From contig CAMDVD010000011.1 in the NCBI GenBank assembly GCA_945878115.1, positions 1 to 64,000 of the forward strand: a DNA stretch of 64,000 nt, in the 5' to 3' direction. The notes beneath the pieces were generated by a model that saw nothing but the letters and a program-made list of their open reading frames with translations, was not told the origin of the DNA and searched no databases. Origin of the DNA: Chitinophaga pinensis. Lineage in GTDB: Bacteria > Bacteroidota > Bacteroidia > Chitinophagales > Chitinophagaceae. Of this stretch, positions 52,776 through 61,681 are shown one piece after another (position 1 is the stretch's first letter; each line of letters starts with the position of its first letter). The position numbers were made by a program, and so were the translations under genes.

Positions 52776-53191
52776 TGAAGTATACTGCTTTCGATTGTCA
52801 TATTTTGCATCTACCGGTCATCCATAATCGGGCAGGAAACATTACACCTGTTGAAAATTCAATTACCCTTCCATTCGATATTCAAAGAGTTTATTATTTA
52901 TATGATATTCCAGGTGGCGAGACAAGAGGAGCGCATGGACATAAAAACTTGGAGTCGCTGATAGTAGCTGTGAGCGGCAGTTTTGATGTTACAATTGATG
53001 ATGGTAAAAATAAAAAAAGAATACATTTGAATCGCCCATATTTAGGATTAAATCTGAAGCCAGGTATGTGGAGAGATATTTCCAATTTTTCAAGTGGTGC
53101 TATTTGTTTAGTACTGGCTGCACAAAAATATGATGAGACGGACTATATCCGTTCCTACGAAGATTTTTTAAATTATAGACAGCATGGCTAA
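52772..53191 (+). CDS. fdtA: dTDP-4-keto-6-deoxyglucose 3,4-ketoisomerase
   Basis: 139 residues; ATG overlaps the previous stop by 4 bases. Cupin barrel with [34 protein letters not shown]; both active-site His present (H55, H57). The FdtA product leads to Fuc3NAc and the QdtA product to Qui3NAc; the two are not separable by eye, so the symbol is provisional. Acetyltransferase and aminotransferase for the same sugar follow. Confidence 0.88.
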   Translation: MMKYTAFDCHILHLPVIHNRAGNITPVENSITLPFDIQRVYYLYDIPGGETRGAHGHKNLESLIVAVSGSFDVTIDDGKNKKRIHLNRPYLGLNLKPGMWRDISNFSSGAICLVLAAQKYDETDYIRSYEDFLNYRQHG

Positions 53192-53642
53192 AATACACCC
53201 ACTAGCAGATGTACAAAGTATGCATATTGGTGATGCTACGCAGATATGGCAGTTTTGTGTTGTTTTACCGAATGCGAAAATTGGAAATAATTGCAATATC
53301 AATTGTCATGTATTGATAGAGAATGAAGTAGTTATTGGCAATCATGTAACTATCAAACCAGGCGTTCAAATATGGGATGGTGTTCACATTGAAGACCATG
53401 TTTTCATCGGGCCGAATGTTACTTTTACCAATGATTTATTCCCGCGTTCAAAAAATCCGAATTGGGAATTGAAAAAAACTTGGATTAAAAAAGGAGCCTC
53501 CATAGGTGCAAATGCAACTATTTTGGCTGGTATTGTCATTGGCGAAAATGCAATGATTGGCGCAGGTAGTGTAGTGACAAAAGATGTTTTACCGAATACG
53601 ATTTGCTATGGCAATCCAGCTAAGGAGATCAGAAAAATATAA
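53184..53642 (+). CDS. fdtC: Sugar N-acetyltransferase (FdtC/WbpD-like hexapeptide family)
   Basis: 152 residues. A left-handed beta-helix: [58 protein letters not shown], then [20 protein letters not shown] and [21 protein letters not shown]. The NDLFPR loop is typical of WbpD/FdtC enzymes that acetylate the 3-amino group of dTDP- or UDP-linked sugars. Overlaps fdtA by 8 bases. Confidence 0.9.
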   Translation: MAKIHPLADVQSMHIGDATQIWQFCVVLPNAKIGNNCNINCHVLIENEVVIGNHVTIKPGVQIWDGVHIEDHVFIGPNVTFTNDLFPRSKNPNWELKKTWIKKGASIGANATILAGIVIGENAMIGAGSVVTKDVLPNTICYGNPAKEIRKI

Positions 53643-53646
53643 GAGA

Positions 53647-54747
53647 ATGATTAAGTTTTTAGACTTACAAAAAATAAATCTGCAATATCAAGAAGAGATT
53701 GAAGCGAGTTTATTACGAGTTTTTAGAAGTGGCTGGTACTTGCAAGGCGAGGAAGTTCGTCAATTTGAAAAAAACTTTTCCAATTATATCGGCACGCCTC
53801 ATGCCATTGGTGTGGCAAATGGAATGGATGCTTTGCGTCTTATTTTAAGAGCCTATATGGAATTGGGTTTTATGCAAGAAGGCGATGAAATTATAGTTCC
53901 ATCAAATACGTATATCGCCTCTTTACTCGCTATTACAGACAATCGTTTGGTGCCAGTATTGGTCGAACCAAGTTTAGCAAATTACAATATGAATTTGTCT
54001 TTGGTTGAAGAAAAAATTACAGCCAAAACAAAAGCAATTATGTTGGTCCATTTGTATGGACAGGTTTCTTTTTCTACAGAGATTGTTTCCTTCGCAAAAA
54101 AATATCAATTGCAAATTATTGAAGACAATGCCCAAGCTATTGGTGCCATGTATGATGGCATTAAAACGGGAAACTTAGGCGACGTGGCTGGTTATAGTTT
54201 TTATCCTGGAAAAAATTTAGGCGCGCTTGGCGATGGTGGTGCCATTACATGTAAGGACGATGCATTAGCGATGAAGATAAGGTCTTTGGCTAATTATGGA
54301 TCGTCTCAAAAATATGTCCATGTTTGTAAAGGATGGAATAGTCGCTTAGATGAAATACAAGCCGCCATTTTGGATGTAAAATTAAAATACATTGAAATAG
54401 AGAATGCCAAAAGAAGAATCATTGCCAAACGATATTGTACTGAAATTAAAAACGATAAACTAATACTGCCTACTTTTCCTCTACAAGAGAAAGAACATGT
54501 ATGGCATTTGTTTGTGGTTCGTACTGCCAATCGATTGGATCTACAATCTTACTTGCTTGCCAATGGTATTCAAACATTAATACATTATCCAATACCTATT
54601 CATCATCAAGAAGCTTATGCAGAATTGAAAACTTTGCAATTGCCTATATGTGAAAAAATACATGATGAAGTACTGAGCATTCCTATAAGTTCTGTACTAG
54701 AGGATACAGAAATTGAACAAATCATTCATTGCTTAAATGCATATTAA
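53647..54747 (+). CDS. fdtB: DegT/DnrJ/EryC1-family sugar aminotransferase (FdtB-like)
   Basis: 366 residues from ATG 53647, 4 bases after the acetyltransferase stop; the longer frame to 53584 runs inside that gene and is rejected. PLP enzyme: [11 protein letters not shown] start, [44 protein letters not shown] (PLP Asp and Gln), and [16 protein letters not shown] with the PLP Lys; [12 protein letters not shown] at the sugar site. It transaminates the 3-keto sugar made by FdtA to the 3-amino sugar. Confidence 0.93.
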   Translation: MIKFLDLQKINLQYQEEIEASLLRVFRSGWYLQGEEVRQFEKNFSNYIGTPHAIGVANGMDALRLILRAYMELGFMQEGDEIIVPSNTYIASLLAITDNRLVPVLVEPSLANYNMNLSLVEEKITAKTKAIMLVHLYGQVSFSTEIVSFAKKYQLQIIEDNAQAIGAMYDGIKTGNLGDVAGYSFYPGKNLGALGDGGAITCKDDALAMKIRSLANYGSSQKYVHVCKGWNSRLDEIQAAILDVKLKYIEIENAKRRIIAKRYCTEIKNDKLILPTFPLQEKEHVWHLFVVRTANRLDLQSYLLANGIQTLIHYPIPIHHQEAYAELKTLQLPICEKIHDEVLSIPISSVLEDTEIEQIIHCLNAY

Positions 54748-54765
54748 AAATAATTTATAGTTTTC

Positions 54766-55617
54766 ATGAAGGAAAAGGTGGAGCATTGGGACATGATTAT
54801 TGAAGGGAAAACCTCCCTCTTTAGTTTGCAATTTAAAGACGTTTGGCGCTATCGCGATTTGTTGATGATGTTTGTAAAAAGAGATTTTATTTCTTTTTAT
54901 AAGCAAACGATTTTAGGCCCGATTTGGTTTTTTGTGCAACCAATTTTTACAACCATCGTTTTTTCCTTTGTCTTTGGAAAACTTGCAGGCATAAGTACGG
55001 ACGGGCTTCCGCAATATCTTTTTTACTTGTCTGGCATCACGGCTTGGAACTATTTCGCCGACTGCATCACTAAAACGAGCACCGTATTTCGCGACAATGC
55101 AAATATTTTTGGAAAAGTATATTTTCCGAGATTAATCATGCCTTTGAGTATCATCACGAGCAACCTCATACGATTCGGTGTTCAATTTGCTTTGTTTTTA
55201 GTTATGCTATTTTATTTCAACATGAAAGGCGAAGATGTGCATGTAACAACTGCTGTTTTATTGTTCCCATATTTAATTTTATTAATGGCATTATTAGGTC
55301 TTGGCGTTGGGCTTATTATTTCAGCGTTGACCACCAAGTATAGAGACTTAAGTTTTTTAGTAAGCTTTGGTGTTCAATTGTTGATGTACGGTACAACTAT
55401 TATTTATCCCTTACATGCAGCACCAAGACAGTATCGTTATTTATTGGAATTGAATCCGATGACTTTCATTATCGAAATGTTTAGATATGCATTTTTAGGA
55501 AGAGGAGAACACTCGGTTCATGGTATTATTTATGCCACTAGTGTAACCGTTATTTTATTCATATTTGGCGTGGTAATTTTTAATAAGACAGAGAAAAACT
55601 TTGTAGATACGATTTAA
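54766..55617 (+). CDS. wzm: Polysaccharide ABC exporter permease (Wzm-like)
   Basis: 283 residues with six membrane helices (about 60-82, 90-110, 135-160, 165-190, 197-218, 255-275). VKRDFISFYKQTILGPIWFFVQPIFTTIVFS is the conserved N-terminal part of ABC-2 polysaccharide/teichoic acid permeases, and ELNPMTFIIEMFRYAFLG the C-terminal one. Pairs with the Wzt-like ATPase 6 bases downstream to move undecaprenyl-linked glycans across the inner membrane. Confidence 0.94.
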   Translation: MKEKVEHWDMIIEGKTSLFSLQFKDVWRYRDLLMMFVKRDFISFYKQTILGPIWFFVQPIFTTIVFSFVFGKLAGISTDGLPQYLFYLSGITAWNYFADCITKTSTVFRDNANIFGKVYFPRLIMPLSIITSNLIRFGVQFALFLVMLFYFNMKGEDVHVTTAVLLFPYLILLMALLGLGVGLIISALTTKYRDLSFLVSFGVQLLMYGTTIIYPLHAAPRQYRYLLELNPMTFIIEMFRYAFLGRGEHSVHGIIYATSVTVILFIFGVVIFNKTEKNFVDTI

Positions 55618-55623
55618 AGAAGG

Positions 55624-56907
55624 ATGAGTCAATTAGCAATTCAAGTACAAAATTTATCTAAGGTTTACCAACTCGGGCAAATCGGTACAGGAACTATTTC
55701 CAGAGATTTTGAGCGATTCTTTGCCACTAAAATATTAGGCAAGGAAGATCCATTTCATAAAATTGGACAAACAAATGATAGAACCACGAAAGGCTCCAGT
55801 GATATTGTTTGGAGTTTGAAGGATATTAGTTTTGATATACAACAAGGAGATGCTGTCGGTATTATAGGTCGCAATGGTGCAGGCAAAAGTACCTTGCTGA
55901 AAATTCTTAGTAGAGTCACTTCGCCAAGTAAAGGGGTTATAAAAATCAGGGGCCGAATAGCCTCTTTATTGGAAGTAGGAACTGGGTTTCATCCAGAATT
56001 GAGTGGTCGTGAAAATATCTATTTGAATGGTGCTATTTTGGGCATGCGAAAAAAAGAAATCAAAAGGAAGTTTGATGAAATTGTTGATTTTTCTGGTGTT
56101 GAAAGATATATAGATACACCGGTTAAACGGTATTCATCAGGTATGTATGTGCGATTGGCATTTGCTGTAGCTGCACATTTGGAAAGTGAAATTTTGATTG
56201 TCGATGAAGTATTGTCTGTTGGTGATGCAGAATTTCAAAAAAAATGTTTGGGCAAAATGAATGATGTGAGTAGGGGCGAAGGGAGAACCGTATTGTTTGT
56301 AAGTCACAATATTGGCGCAGTGAGAGCTTTGTGTCAGCAGGGCATGTATCTAAAGAATGGACAATTGGAATATGCTGGATTAATTGAAGATACAGTTACG
56401 AAATATTTAATAGACACTTCAGGTAGAGTCGGTGTTCCAATTCGAAATAGGGAAGACAGAATTGGGAATGGACATATTAGAATGGATGAAATCATTTTTA
56501 TTAATCGACAGGAATTAGCAACAGAAGAAATTTTGAGTGGTGATTATTTGAAAATAGAATTTCAATTTCAAAAGGAGATGGATATCCCTATTCATGATAT
56601 GATAGTAGCTTGTAGTTTTTCAGACCAGTACGACAATAAAATTGTGAGCTGGGTATCAGATGAAATGCCACATCAGTTTAGGGAGAAGGAGCACAATTAT
56701 TTTACGTTGGAAATTCCAAATTTCAATCTACGACCAGGTAGTTACAATTTTTCTTATCAAATTTCACGTAAAACGACAGCGCCAGAAGACTTCTGCGATG
56801 TTTTAAATAATGTGGCAACTATACAAGTGTTGGCATCTGACTTTTTTTATAGTGGAAAAAATGTGAGGTCGGCTAATTCGGTTTTACTTTATGCTGCGTT
56901 TCAATAG
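55624..56907 (+). CDS. wzt: Polysaccharide ABC exporter ATPase with C-terminal glycan-binding domain (Wzt-like)
   Basis: 427 residues. ATPase: Walker A GRNGAGKST (82-90), signature YSSGM (170-174), Walker B ILIVDEV (190-196), His switch H218. After ~260 comes a beta-sandwich (SGDYLKIEFQFQKEM, LRPGSYNFSYQISR, DVLNNVATIQVLASDFFYSGK). In Wzt this domain reads the terminal cap of the O-antigen and sets export specificity. Its presence suggests that the glycan ends with a defined non-reducing cap. Confidence 0.94.
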   Translation: MSQLAIQVQNLSKVYQLGQIGTGTISRDFERFFATKILGKEDPFHKIGQTNDRTTKGSSDIVWSLKDISFDIQQGDAVGIIGRNGAGKSTLLKILSRVTSPSKGVIKIRGRIASLLEVGTGFHPELSGRENIYLNGAILGMRKKEIKRKFDEIVDFSGVERYIDTPVKRYSSGMYVRLAFAVAAHLESEILIVDEVLSVGDAEFQKKCLGKMNDVSRGEGRTVLFVSHNIGAVRALCQQGMYLKNGQLEYAGLIEDTVTKYLIDTSGRVGVPIRNREDRIGNGHIRMDEIIFINRQELATEEILSGDYLKIEFQFQKEMDIPIHDMIVACSFSDQYDNKIVSWVSDEMPHQFREKEHNYFTLEIPNFNLRPGSYNFSYQISRKTTAPEDFCDVLNNVATIQVLASDFFYSGKNVRSANSVLLYAAFQ

Positions 56908-56918
56908 TTGGCTCAATC

Positions 56919-58139
56919 ATGAATTTTCATTTCTTTATTGATGATAAATTTATTGATGATTTTATTCAAGAAGCGGATGCTGTTTCTACAAATAATGTAT
57001 ACGTTTTTACATTTGATAAACCGGCAAAATACGTCAAGTCGAATCGAGGAATTTATGCAAACTATCATTCGGAGGCTTTGGATGCCATACTCCAAACTAT
57101 ACAAGCGAGTGACCGTGTTTTTATCCATTGGTATCACCAAAAGGTGCTTGGTATATTGCAATCCATTCCAGCGCAAACTACAGTATACGCTATGTTTTGG
57201 GGCGGTGACTTTTTAGAATATCCTTTACGATGTGGAACAAATACACATCTAAGTTCATTTTTATTCGATGCAAAAAGTTATGGTGTTTATAAAAAACAAT
57301 ATGCGGATTATGTGCGGCATCAAATTAAAAAAGTAGTTCGACAGGAATACAAAGAGGGAGCATGGAAGAATATTTTGTCTTTGCCGTTTAAATTAAAATC
57401 TAAGTTTTATCCCATATTCTCTGGCCCAAATTATAGAAAAATAAAAAAGGAAAGAGAACAATTTCTACAAAGAGTATCTGCTATTTGTCATTGGAATCAG
57501 CACGATATACAATTGCTGGAAACTTTATATGGGGTACAATTAAATCATAAAAATTTCATCTACGCAACGGGTGAATTATTAAGAACAAAGGCAGCACAAG
57601 AGTTCGATGAAAAAAAAGAAATGGTAATTTGGGTAGGCAATTCGGATACCTTGACCAATAATCATTTGGAAGCATTTGATGTTCTTTCGTCTTTAAAGCA
57701 AGAAAATATTAAAGTCATTTGTCCATTAAATTATGGCAACAAAACTTATGCTAATCTAATAAATAAAAATGGCAAGGAAGTCTTCGGTGATCGCTTTGTT
57801 GGGCTTTTAGATTTTATACAACGTGAATCGTATTTTCAATTAATGGATAGTGTTGACATTTGTTTGATGTATCATAATCGTTCGCAAGCAGGAGGAAATA
57901 TTTTTGCCTTTTTGCAGAAAGGGAAAAAAGTATATTTGAAAGCAAACTCTACTATTTATTTATTGTTGAAAGAATTAGGGTTTCATATCTTTTCAGAATT
58001 GGAATTAGCAAAGCAATCGTACGAACAATTTATTGAACCACTTTCAGTAACGCAAATTGAACAGAATATTGCCTTGTTGGAGACTCATTTGTATGGTCAA
58101 GACATAAGGAAGAAATGGCTTACAGAATTGTTGAATTAA
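56919..58139 (+). CDS. GT56 (WecF-like) aminosugar transferase
   Basis: 406 residues. Resembles WecF, the dTDP-Fuc4NAc transferase of enterobacterial common antigen: VFIHWYHQKVLGIL, YAMFWGGDFLEYPL, MVIWVGNSDTLTNNHLEAF, VICPLNYGN, YFQLMDSVDICLMYHNRSQAGGNIF. The N-terminal half has an insert relative to WecF. A GT56 enzyme next to dTDP-Fuc3NAc/Qui3NAc genes suggests that it uses that sugar; specificity is inferred. Confidence 0.82.
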   Translation: MNFHFFIDDKFIDDFIQEADAVSTNNVYVFTFDKPAKYVKSNRGIYANYHSEALDAILQTIQASDRVFIHWYHQKVLGILQSIPAQTTVYAMFWGGDFLEYPLRCGTNTHLSSFLFDAKSYGVYKKQYADYVRHQIKKVVRQEYKEGAWKNILSLPFKLKSKFYPIFSGPNYRKIKKEREQFLQRVSAICHWNQHDIQLLETLYGVQLNHKNFIYATGELLRTKAAQEFDEKKEMVIWVGNSDTLTNNHLEAFDVLSSLKQENIKVICPLNYGNKTYANLINKNGKEVFGDRFVGLLDFIQRESYFQLMDSVDICLMYHNRSQAGGNIFAFLQKGKKVYLKANSTIYLLLKELGFHIFSELELAKQSYEQFIEPLSVTQIEQNIALLETHLYGQDIRKKWLTELLN

Positions 58140-58146
58140 AAAGGGA

Positions 58147-59271
58147 ATGAGAATTTTTCAAACCATACACAAGTATCCACCGCATATTCCAATCTTCGAA
58201 AAGAAGTATGGGATTACGGATAGCTCAGGACATAGTTTTGCTCAATTGCAACAATTGATTATTCAAAACGGGTATGCTTCATCTTATATTTTATTGCCAG
58301 CAATAGAAGGCAAAACGGATGAGGTTTTTTTTACGATTTGGAATTATGAACGCATGCAATATGCCTGGGCTAAGGAGCATGGTATGACTACTACCGATTT
58401 GGGTGAAATAAAGCGAGCGCAAATTGAATGGTATAAGCCAGATGTGTTCTATGATTTTTCGGCAATGAAGGATGTAGATTTTTTGACCAAATTTCCTATA
58501 GATAAAAAAATAATAAAAGTATGTTGGTATGGTATCATTCGCGATGAACCATGGATGTTTCCAGAATATGATATCCGAATTACTTTGCACAAACCTTATG
58601 TACAGCAATGGCAAAACAAAGGATATATTGCCCATGAAATGCAGCCTGCTTTTGTAGATAATTGGAAACAATACAATACAGATAAAAAAGAAATCGATAT
58701 ACTTTTTTACGGACAATATTTGTATAAGGAGTTTAGTAATCGAAGTCATTTTATAGAGAAATTATTAGAGGTTTCTACACAAAAAACATCCTTGAATATT
58801 AAGGTGCATTTACAAATGCCGACTCCAACTTTGGTGCCGCAGAAATGGATGAACATTAGTTTGCCTTTTTTGAAAAAGAAATTTCCATCGGATAGGGTAC
58901 AAGAGTTGGCGATGCCTCCTTTGTATGGAGAAGATTTATATGAAGCAATTGGCAAATCAAAATTTGTGTTGAATGCATATACCAATTACAATAAGGAGTA
59001 TAAATCGAATATGCGACTCTTTGAATCATTAGGATGTGGTAGTTTATTGATTTCAGAAAATGGGAATTATCCGAAAGGATTTTGTCCAAATGATAATTTT
59101 ATTCCCTACGATTTATCTGAATCTAAAAGGCTATTTTCTAACTTAGAGAATATTGTGTCGAATTATTCTTCACTTGTGCAAACCATGCAAGCTAGCATTG
59201 CAGATGTTCAACATATTTATTCCAAAGTTGCTCAATTAGAAGATTTTAAGAGAATTGTTCAGGGGTTTTAA
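58147..59271 (+). CDS. Glycosyltransferase, GT-B type (CgeB-like C-terminus)
   Basis: 374 residues; ATG 8 bases after the previous stop. MRIFQTIHKYPPHIPIFEKKYG start. The C-terminal nucleotide-sugar site has YNKEYKSNMRLFESLGCGSLLISENGN, as in CgeB-like/group 1 transferases. Acceptor and donor unknown. Followed by a ~340-base gene-free interval before the next group of transferases. Confidence 0.82.
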   Translation: MRIFQTIHKYPPHIPIFEKKYGITDSSGHSFAQLQQLIIQNGYASSYILLPAIEGKTDEVFFTIWNYERMQYAWAKEHGMTTTDLGEIKRAQIEWYKPDVFYDFSAMKDVDFLTKFPIDKKIIKVCWYGIIRDEPWMFPEYDIRITLHKPYVQQWQNKGYIAHEMQPAFVDNWKQYNTDKKEIDILFYGQYLYKEFSNRSHFIEKLLEVSTQKTSLNIKVHLQMPTPTLVPQKWMNISLPFLKKKFPSDRVQELAMPPLYGEDLYEAIGKSKFVLNAYTNYNKEYKSNMRLFESLGCGSLLISENGNYPKGFCPNDNFIPYDLSESKRLFSNLENIVSNYSSLVQTMQASIADVQHIYSKVAQLEDFKRIVQGF

Positions 59272-59321
59272 GGAAAGGATATTAGAAGGCATGTGTTTGA
59301 TTTTTGTACTTTGAATTATTT

Positions 59322-59383
59322 CCCATGGTTTGTAGCTTCACAAACCATACAATAATTTGATCTGTGAAGACACAAACCATGGG
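59322..59383. repeat. Imperfect 20-bp inverted repeat
   Basis: CCCATGGTTTGTAGCTTCAC (59322-59341) and GTGAAGACACAAACCATGGG (59364-59383). The right arm carries GACA where the left complement has GCTACA. Not followed by a T-run. The gap 59272-59609 holds only this and hairpin copy F. Confidence 0.8.
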
Positions 59384-59426
59384 ATTTTAGAATTTTCTTA
59401 CGAGTATATGATTTATTAAGCAGTTT

Positions 59427-59510
59427 GTATTGCGGCAACGATTGAAGTGGAAATCCTTTTTGCAGCGAAGCAAGCAAAAAGATTGGAACGGAAAGCGTGT
59501 GTGCCGCCCA
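59427..59510 (-). repeat. Dispersed ~85-bp hairpin repeat, copy F
   Basis: GTATTGCGGCAACGATTG at left; GCGTGTGTGCCGCCC at right; inner stem AATCCTTTTTGC / GCAAAAAGATT. It lies inside the polysaccharide locus, between two transferase genes. Confidence 0.88.
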
Positions 59511-59609
59511 AATTATCTTAATGTCATTTTAGTATTGCCTATTTTTTTGATTGCCAATTCTCCTAAATATTTTTAATTTTAACCTCGCATTTTATATTAT
59601 ACCAGCACA

Positions 59610-60515
59610 ATGAATAGGCAGCCATTAGTAACGATAGGTGTTATTTCTTATAACAATGCAAGGTTTGTAGTGGAAGCCTTGGACAGTATAAAGAATCAAA
59701 CTTATCAGAATATACAAATCATCATCAGTGATGATTGTTCGACGGATGATTCTGTTTTGGTGATTGAAAAATGGATGCAAGAGAATAGCCATTTGAACAT
59801 GATATTCTTTACAACTTCTGTCAATGGTGGTGTTTGCAAGTCGCTCAATAAAATAGTTCAACATAGCCAAGGGAAATATATCGCTACCATTTCTACTGAT
59901 GATAAATACTTGCCAAATTTTGTTCTCAATAGAGTAGAGTATTTAGAACGTGCGGATGAGCAAACTGGTATCTGTTATTCCAAATCGAATTTGATAGATG
60001 AACAATCGGTTTTTATCGAGGAAGAAAGTAGAGATGTTTGGTTGACAGGAAATGTATTTGAGAACCTTTGTAAAATGAGTAATTCGTTTTGCAAACCACT
60101 CACGATGATGGTCAAAAAGGAAGTGTATTCAACCGTTGGGATTTATGATGAAAATTTAATTTTTGAAGATTTAGATTTTTTATTTCGGGTTTCCAAAATA
60201 TATAAAATTGATTTTATTGAAAACATTGATACGGAATATAGAATCGTGACGAATTCACTGGGAACGAAACTTCTTACAACACCTAGAGGTTTAGAAAGTT
60301 ACGCAGCCGTCATCAAAAAGAATATTGGACATTCAACCATGGGTGATTTTTATTTGGCAAAAAGGTTGAGAAAGATATCTTTGAAAAAGAAAGAAATTGG
60401 ACTGTCATCTTGGTATCCAGATTTTAAATTGTCGGTCAAGTATTCTAAATCTGTGCGAGATACCTTGATTATGTGTTTGTTCTATCCGAAACATATTTTA
60501 ACCAATAAGGGATAA
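59610..60515 (+). CDS. Family 2 glycosyltransferase
   Basis: 301 residues. GT-A fold: VTIGVISYNNARFVVEALDSIKNQTYQNIQIIISDDCSTDDS (donor Asp), GKYIATISTDDKYLP (metal DxD-like TDDK), NLIFEDLDFLFRVSK (ED, catalytic region). No membrane helices, so cytoplasmic. Acts in chain assembly; donor unknown. Confidence 0.92.
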   Translation: MNRQPLVTIGVISYNNARFVVEALDSIKNQTYQNIQIIISDDCSTDDSVLVIEKWMQENSHLNMIFFTTSVNGGVCKSLNKIVQHSQGKYIATISTDDKYLPNFVLNRVEYLERADEQTGICYSKSNLIDEQSVFIEEESRDVWLTGNVFENLCKMSNSFCKPLTMMVKKEVYSTVGIYDENLIFEDLDFLFRVSKIYKIDFIENIDTEYRIVTNSLGTKLLTTPRGLESYAAVIKKNIGHSTMGDFYLAKRLRKISLKKKEIGLSSWYPDFKLSVKYSKSVRDTLIMCLFYPKHILTNKG

Positions 60516-60523
60516 ACACATCT

Positions 60524-61681
60524 GTGCGCATTTTATTTATTTGTCATGAATATCCGCCTTCCAAACATGGTGGTATTGGCATTTTTGTAAAGTCAATCGC
60601 GGAAGCACTATTAACGCAAGGTTGCCAAACTGCAGTCATCGGATATGATGAAAAAGTTATGGAGGATGAATTGCAAGTCGTCAACAAAGTTGATGTGTTT
60701 CGATTGGTCAATCCATATAAAAATAAGCATGGAATTCGAATCGGAGGATTTACATTAAACCTTTATCCTATTTTGGAGAGACGATATTTCTCAAAGAAAT
60801 TAGAACAGATAATTCATACTTGGCAACCAGATTTAATTGAAGGTATAGATTGGAGCGGTCCTTTGTGGCTCAAGCCTTCTAGACCTTTATTGATTAGATT
60901 ACATGGGTCGTATGCTGCAAATCAATTATATGAATCTAAACCAGTAAGGCGTTTAATATACTTCTTAGAAAAAAGGAATTTATTCTTAACCACCTTTTAT
61001 TGTGGTGTGTCAAAACATATTGCAAAATGGACTCGAACGGCTTTTCATTTTAAGCAAGACTTTTCAATTATTTATAATTCTGTGAATACCAAAAAATTTA
61101 TGCCACTCGCAGGCATCCCCAAAAAGGAGCATAGCCTTGTTTTTTTGGGTCGTATTGATGCAAGAAAAGGAATAGAAGAATTGATCAATGCCATGGCTAT
61201 TTGTGTAGCAAGCAATTCGGCAATTCACTTGACTATTATTGGCAATGGGGATCCTATTTATTTGGAAAAATTGAAAAATAGGATTGATCCAACATGCAGG
61301 GAACACATTTCATTTAGTGGGTTTATTCCCAATGACGAATTACCAAGGTATATCAATTCATTTATGCTTGGTGTGATGCCTTCTAGGGCTGAGGCTTTTG
61401 GTATAACCGCTATCGAATTAATGTCGTGTGGTATACCAATCATCATGACCAATAAAGCAGCTGGTCCTGAAATTGTGACCGATGGTGAAGATGGATGGTT
61501 GGTTGATCCAAGCAATATAGACGCATTGGCTGCCAAAATAATTGAAGCCTTCTCGGATATGGAAAAGGTCCGATTATTTGGGAAAAATGCAAGACGTAAA
61601 GTAGAAAGGTCTTTTGCCGAAGATCAAGTGATGCAACAAAATATACAGGTCTATAAATCCATACTAAGTCATGCTAATTGA
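60524..61681 (+). CDS. Family 4 glycosyltransferase
   Basis: 385 residues from GTG 60524. Start RILFICHEYPPSKHGGIG (acceptor-side Gly-rich loop), then the C-terminal half SLVFLGRIDARKGIEELINAM and SRAEAFGITAIELMSCGIPIIMTNKAAGPEIV with the EX7E-type glutamates of GT4. Stop overlaps the next ATG region by 11 bases. Confidence 0.94.
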   Translation: MRILFICHEYPPSKHGGIGIFVKSIAEALLTQGCQTAVIGYDEKVMEDELQVVNKVDVFRLVNPYKNKHGIRIGGFTLNLYPILERRYFSKKLEQIIHTWQPDLIEGIDWSGPLWLKPSRPLLIRLHGSYAANQLYESKPVRRLIYFLEKRNLFLTTFYCGVSKHIAKWTRTAFHFKQDFSIIYNSVNTKKFMPLAGIPKKEHSLVFLGRIDARKGIEELINAMAICVASNSAIHLTIIGNGDPIYLEKLKNRIDPTCREHISFSGFIPNDELPRYINSFMLGVMPSRAEAFGITAIELMSCGIPIIMTNKAAGPEIVTDGEDGWLVDPSNIDALAAKIIEAFSDMEKVRLFGKNARRKVERSFAEDQVMQQNIQVYKSILSHAN

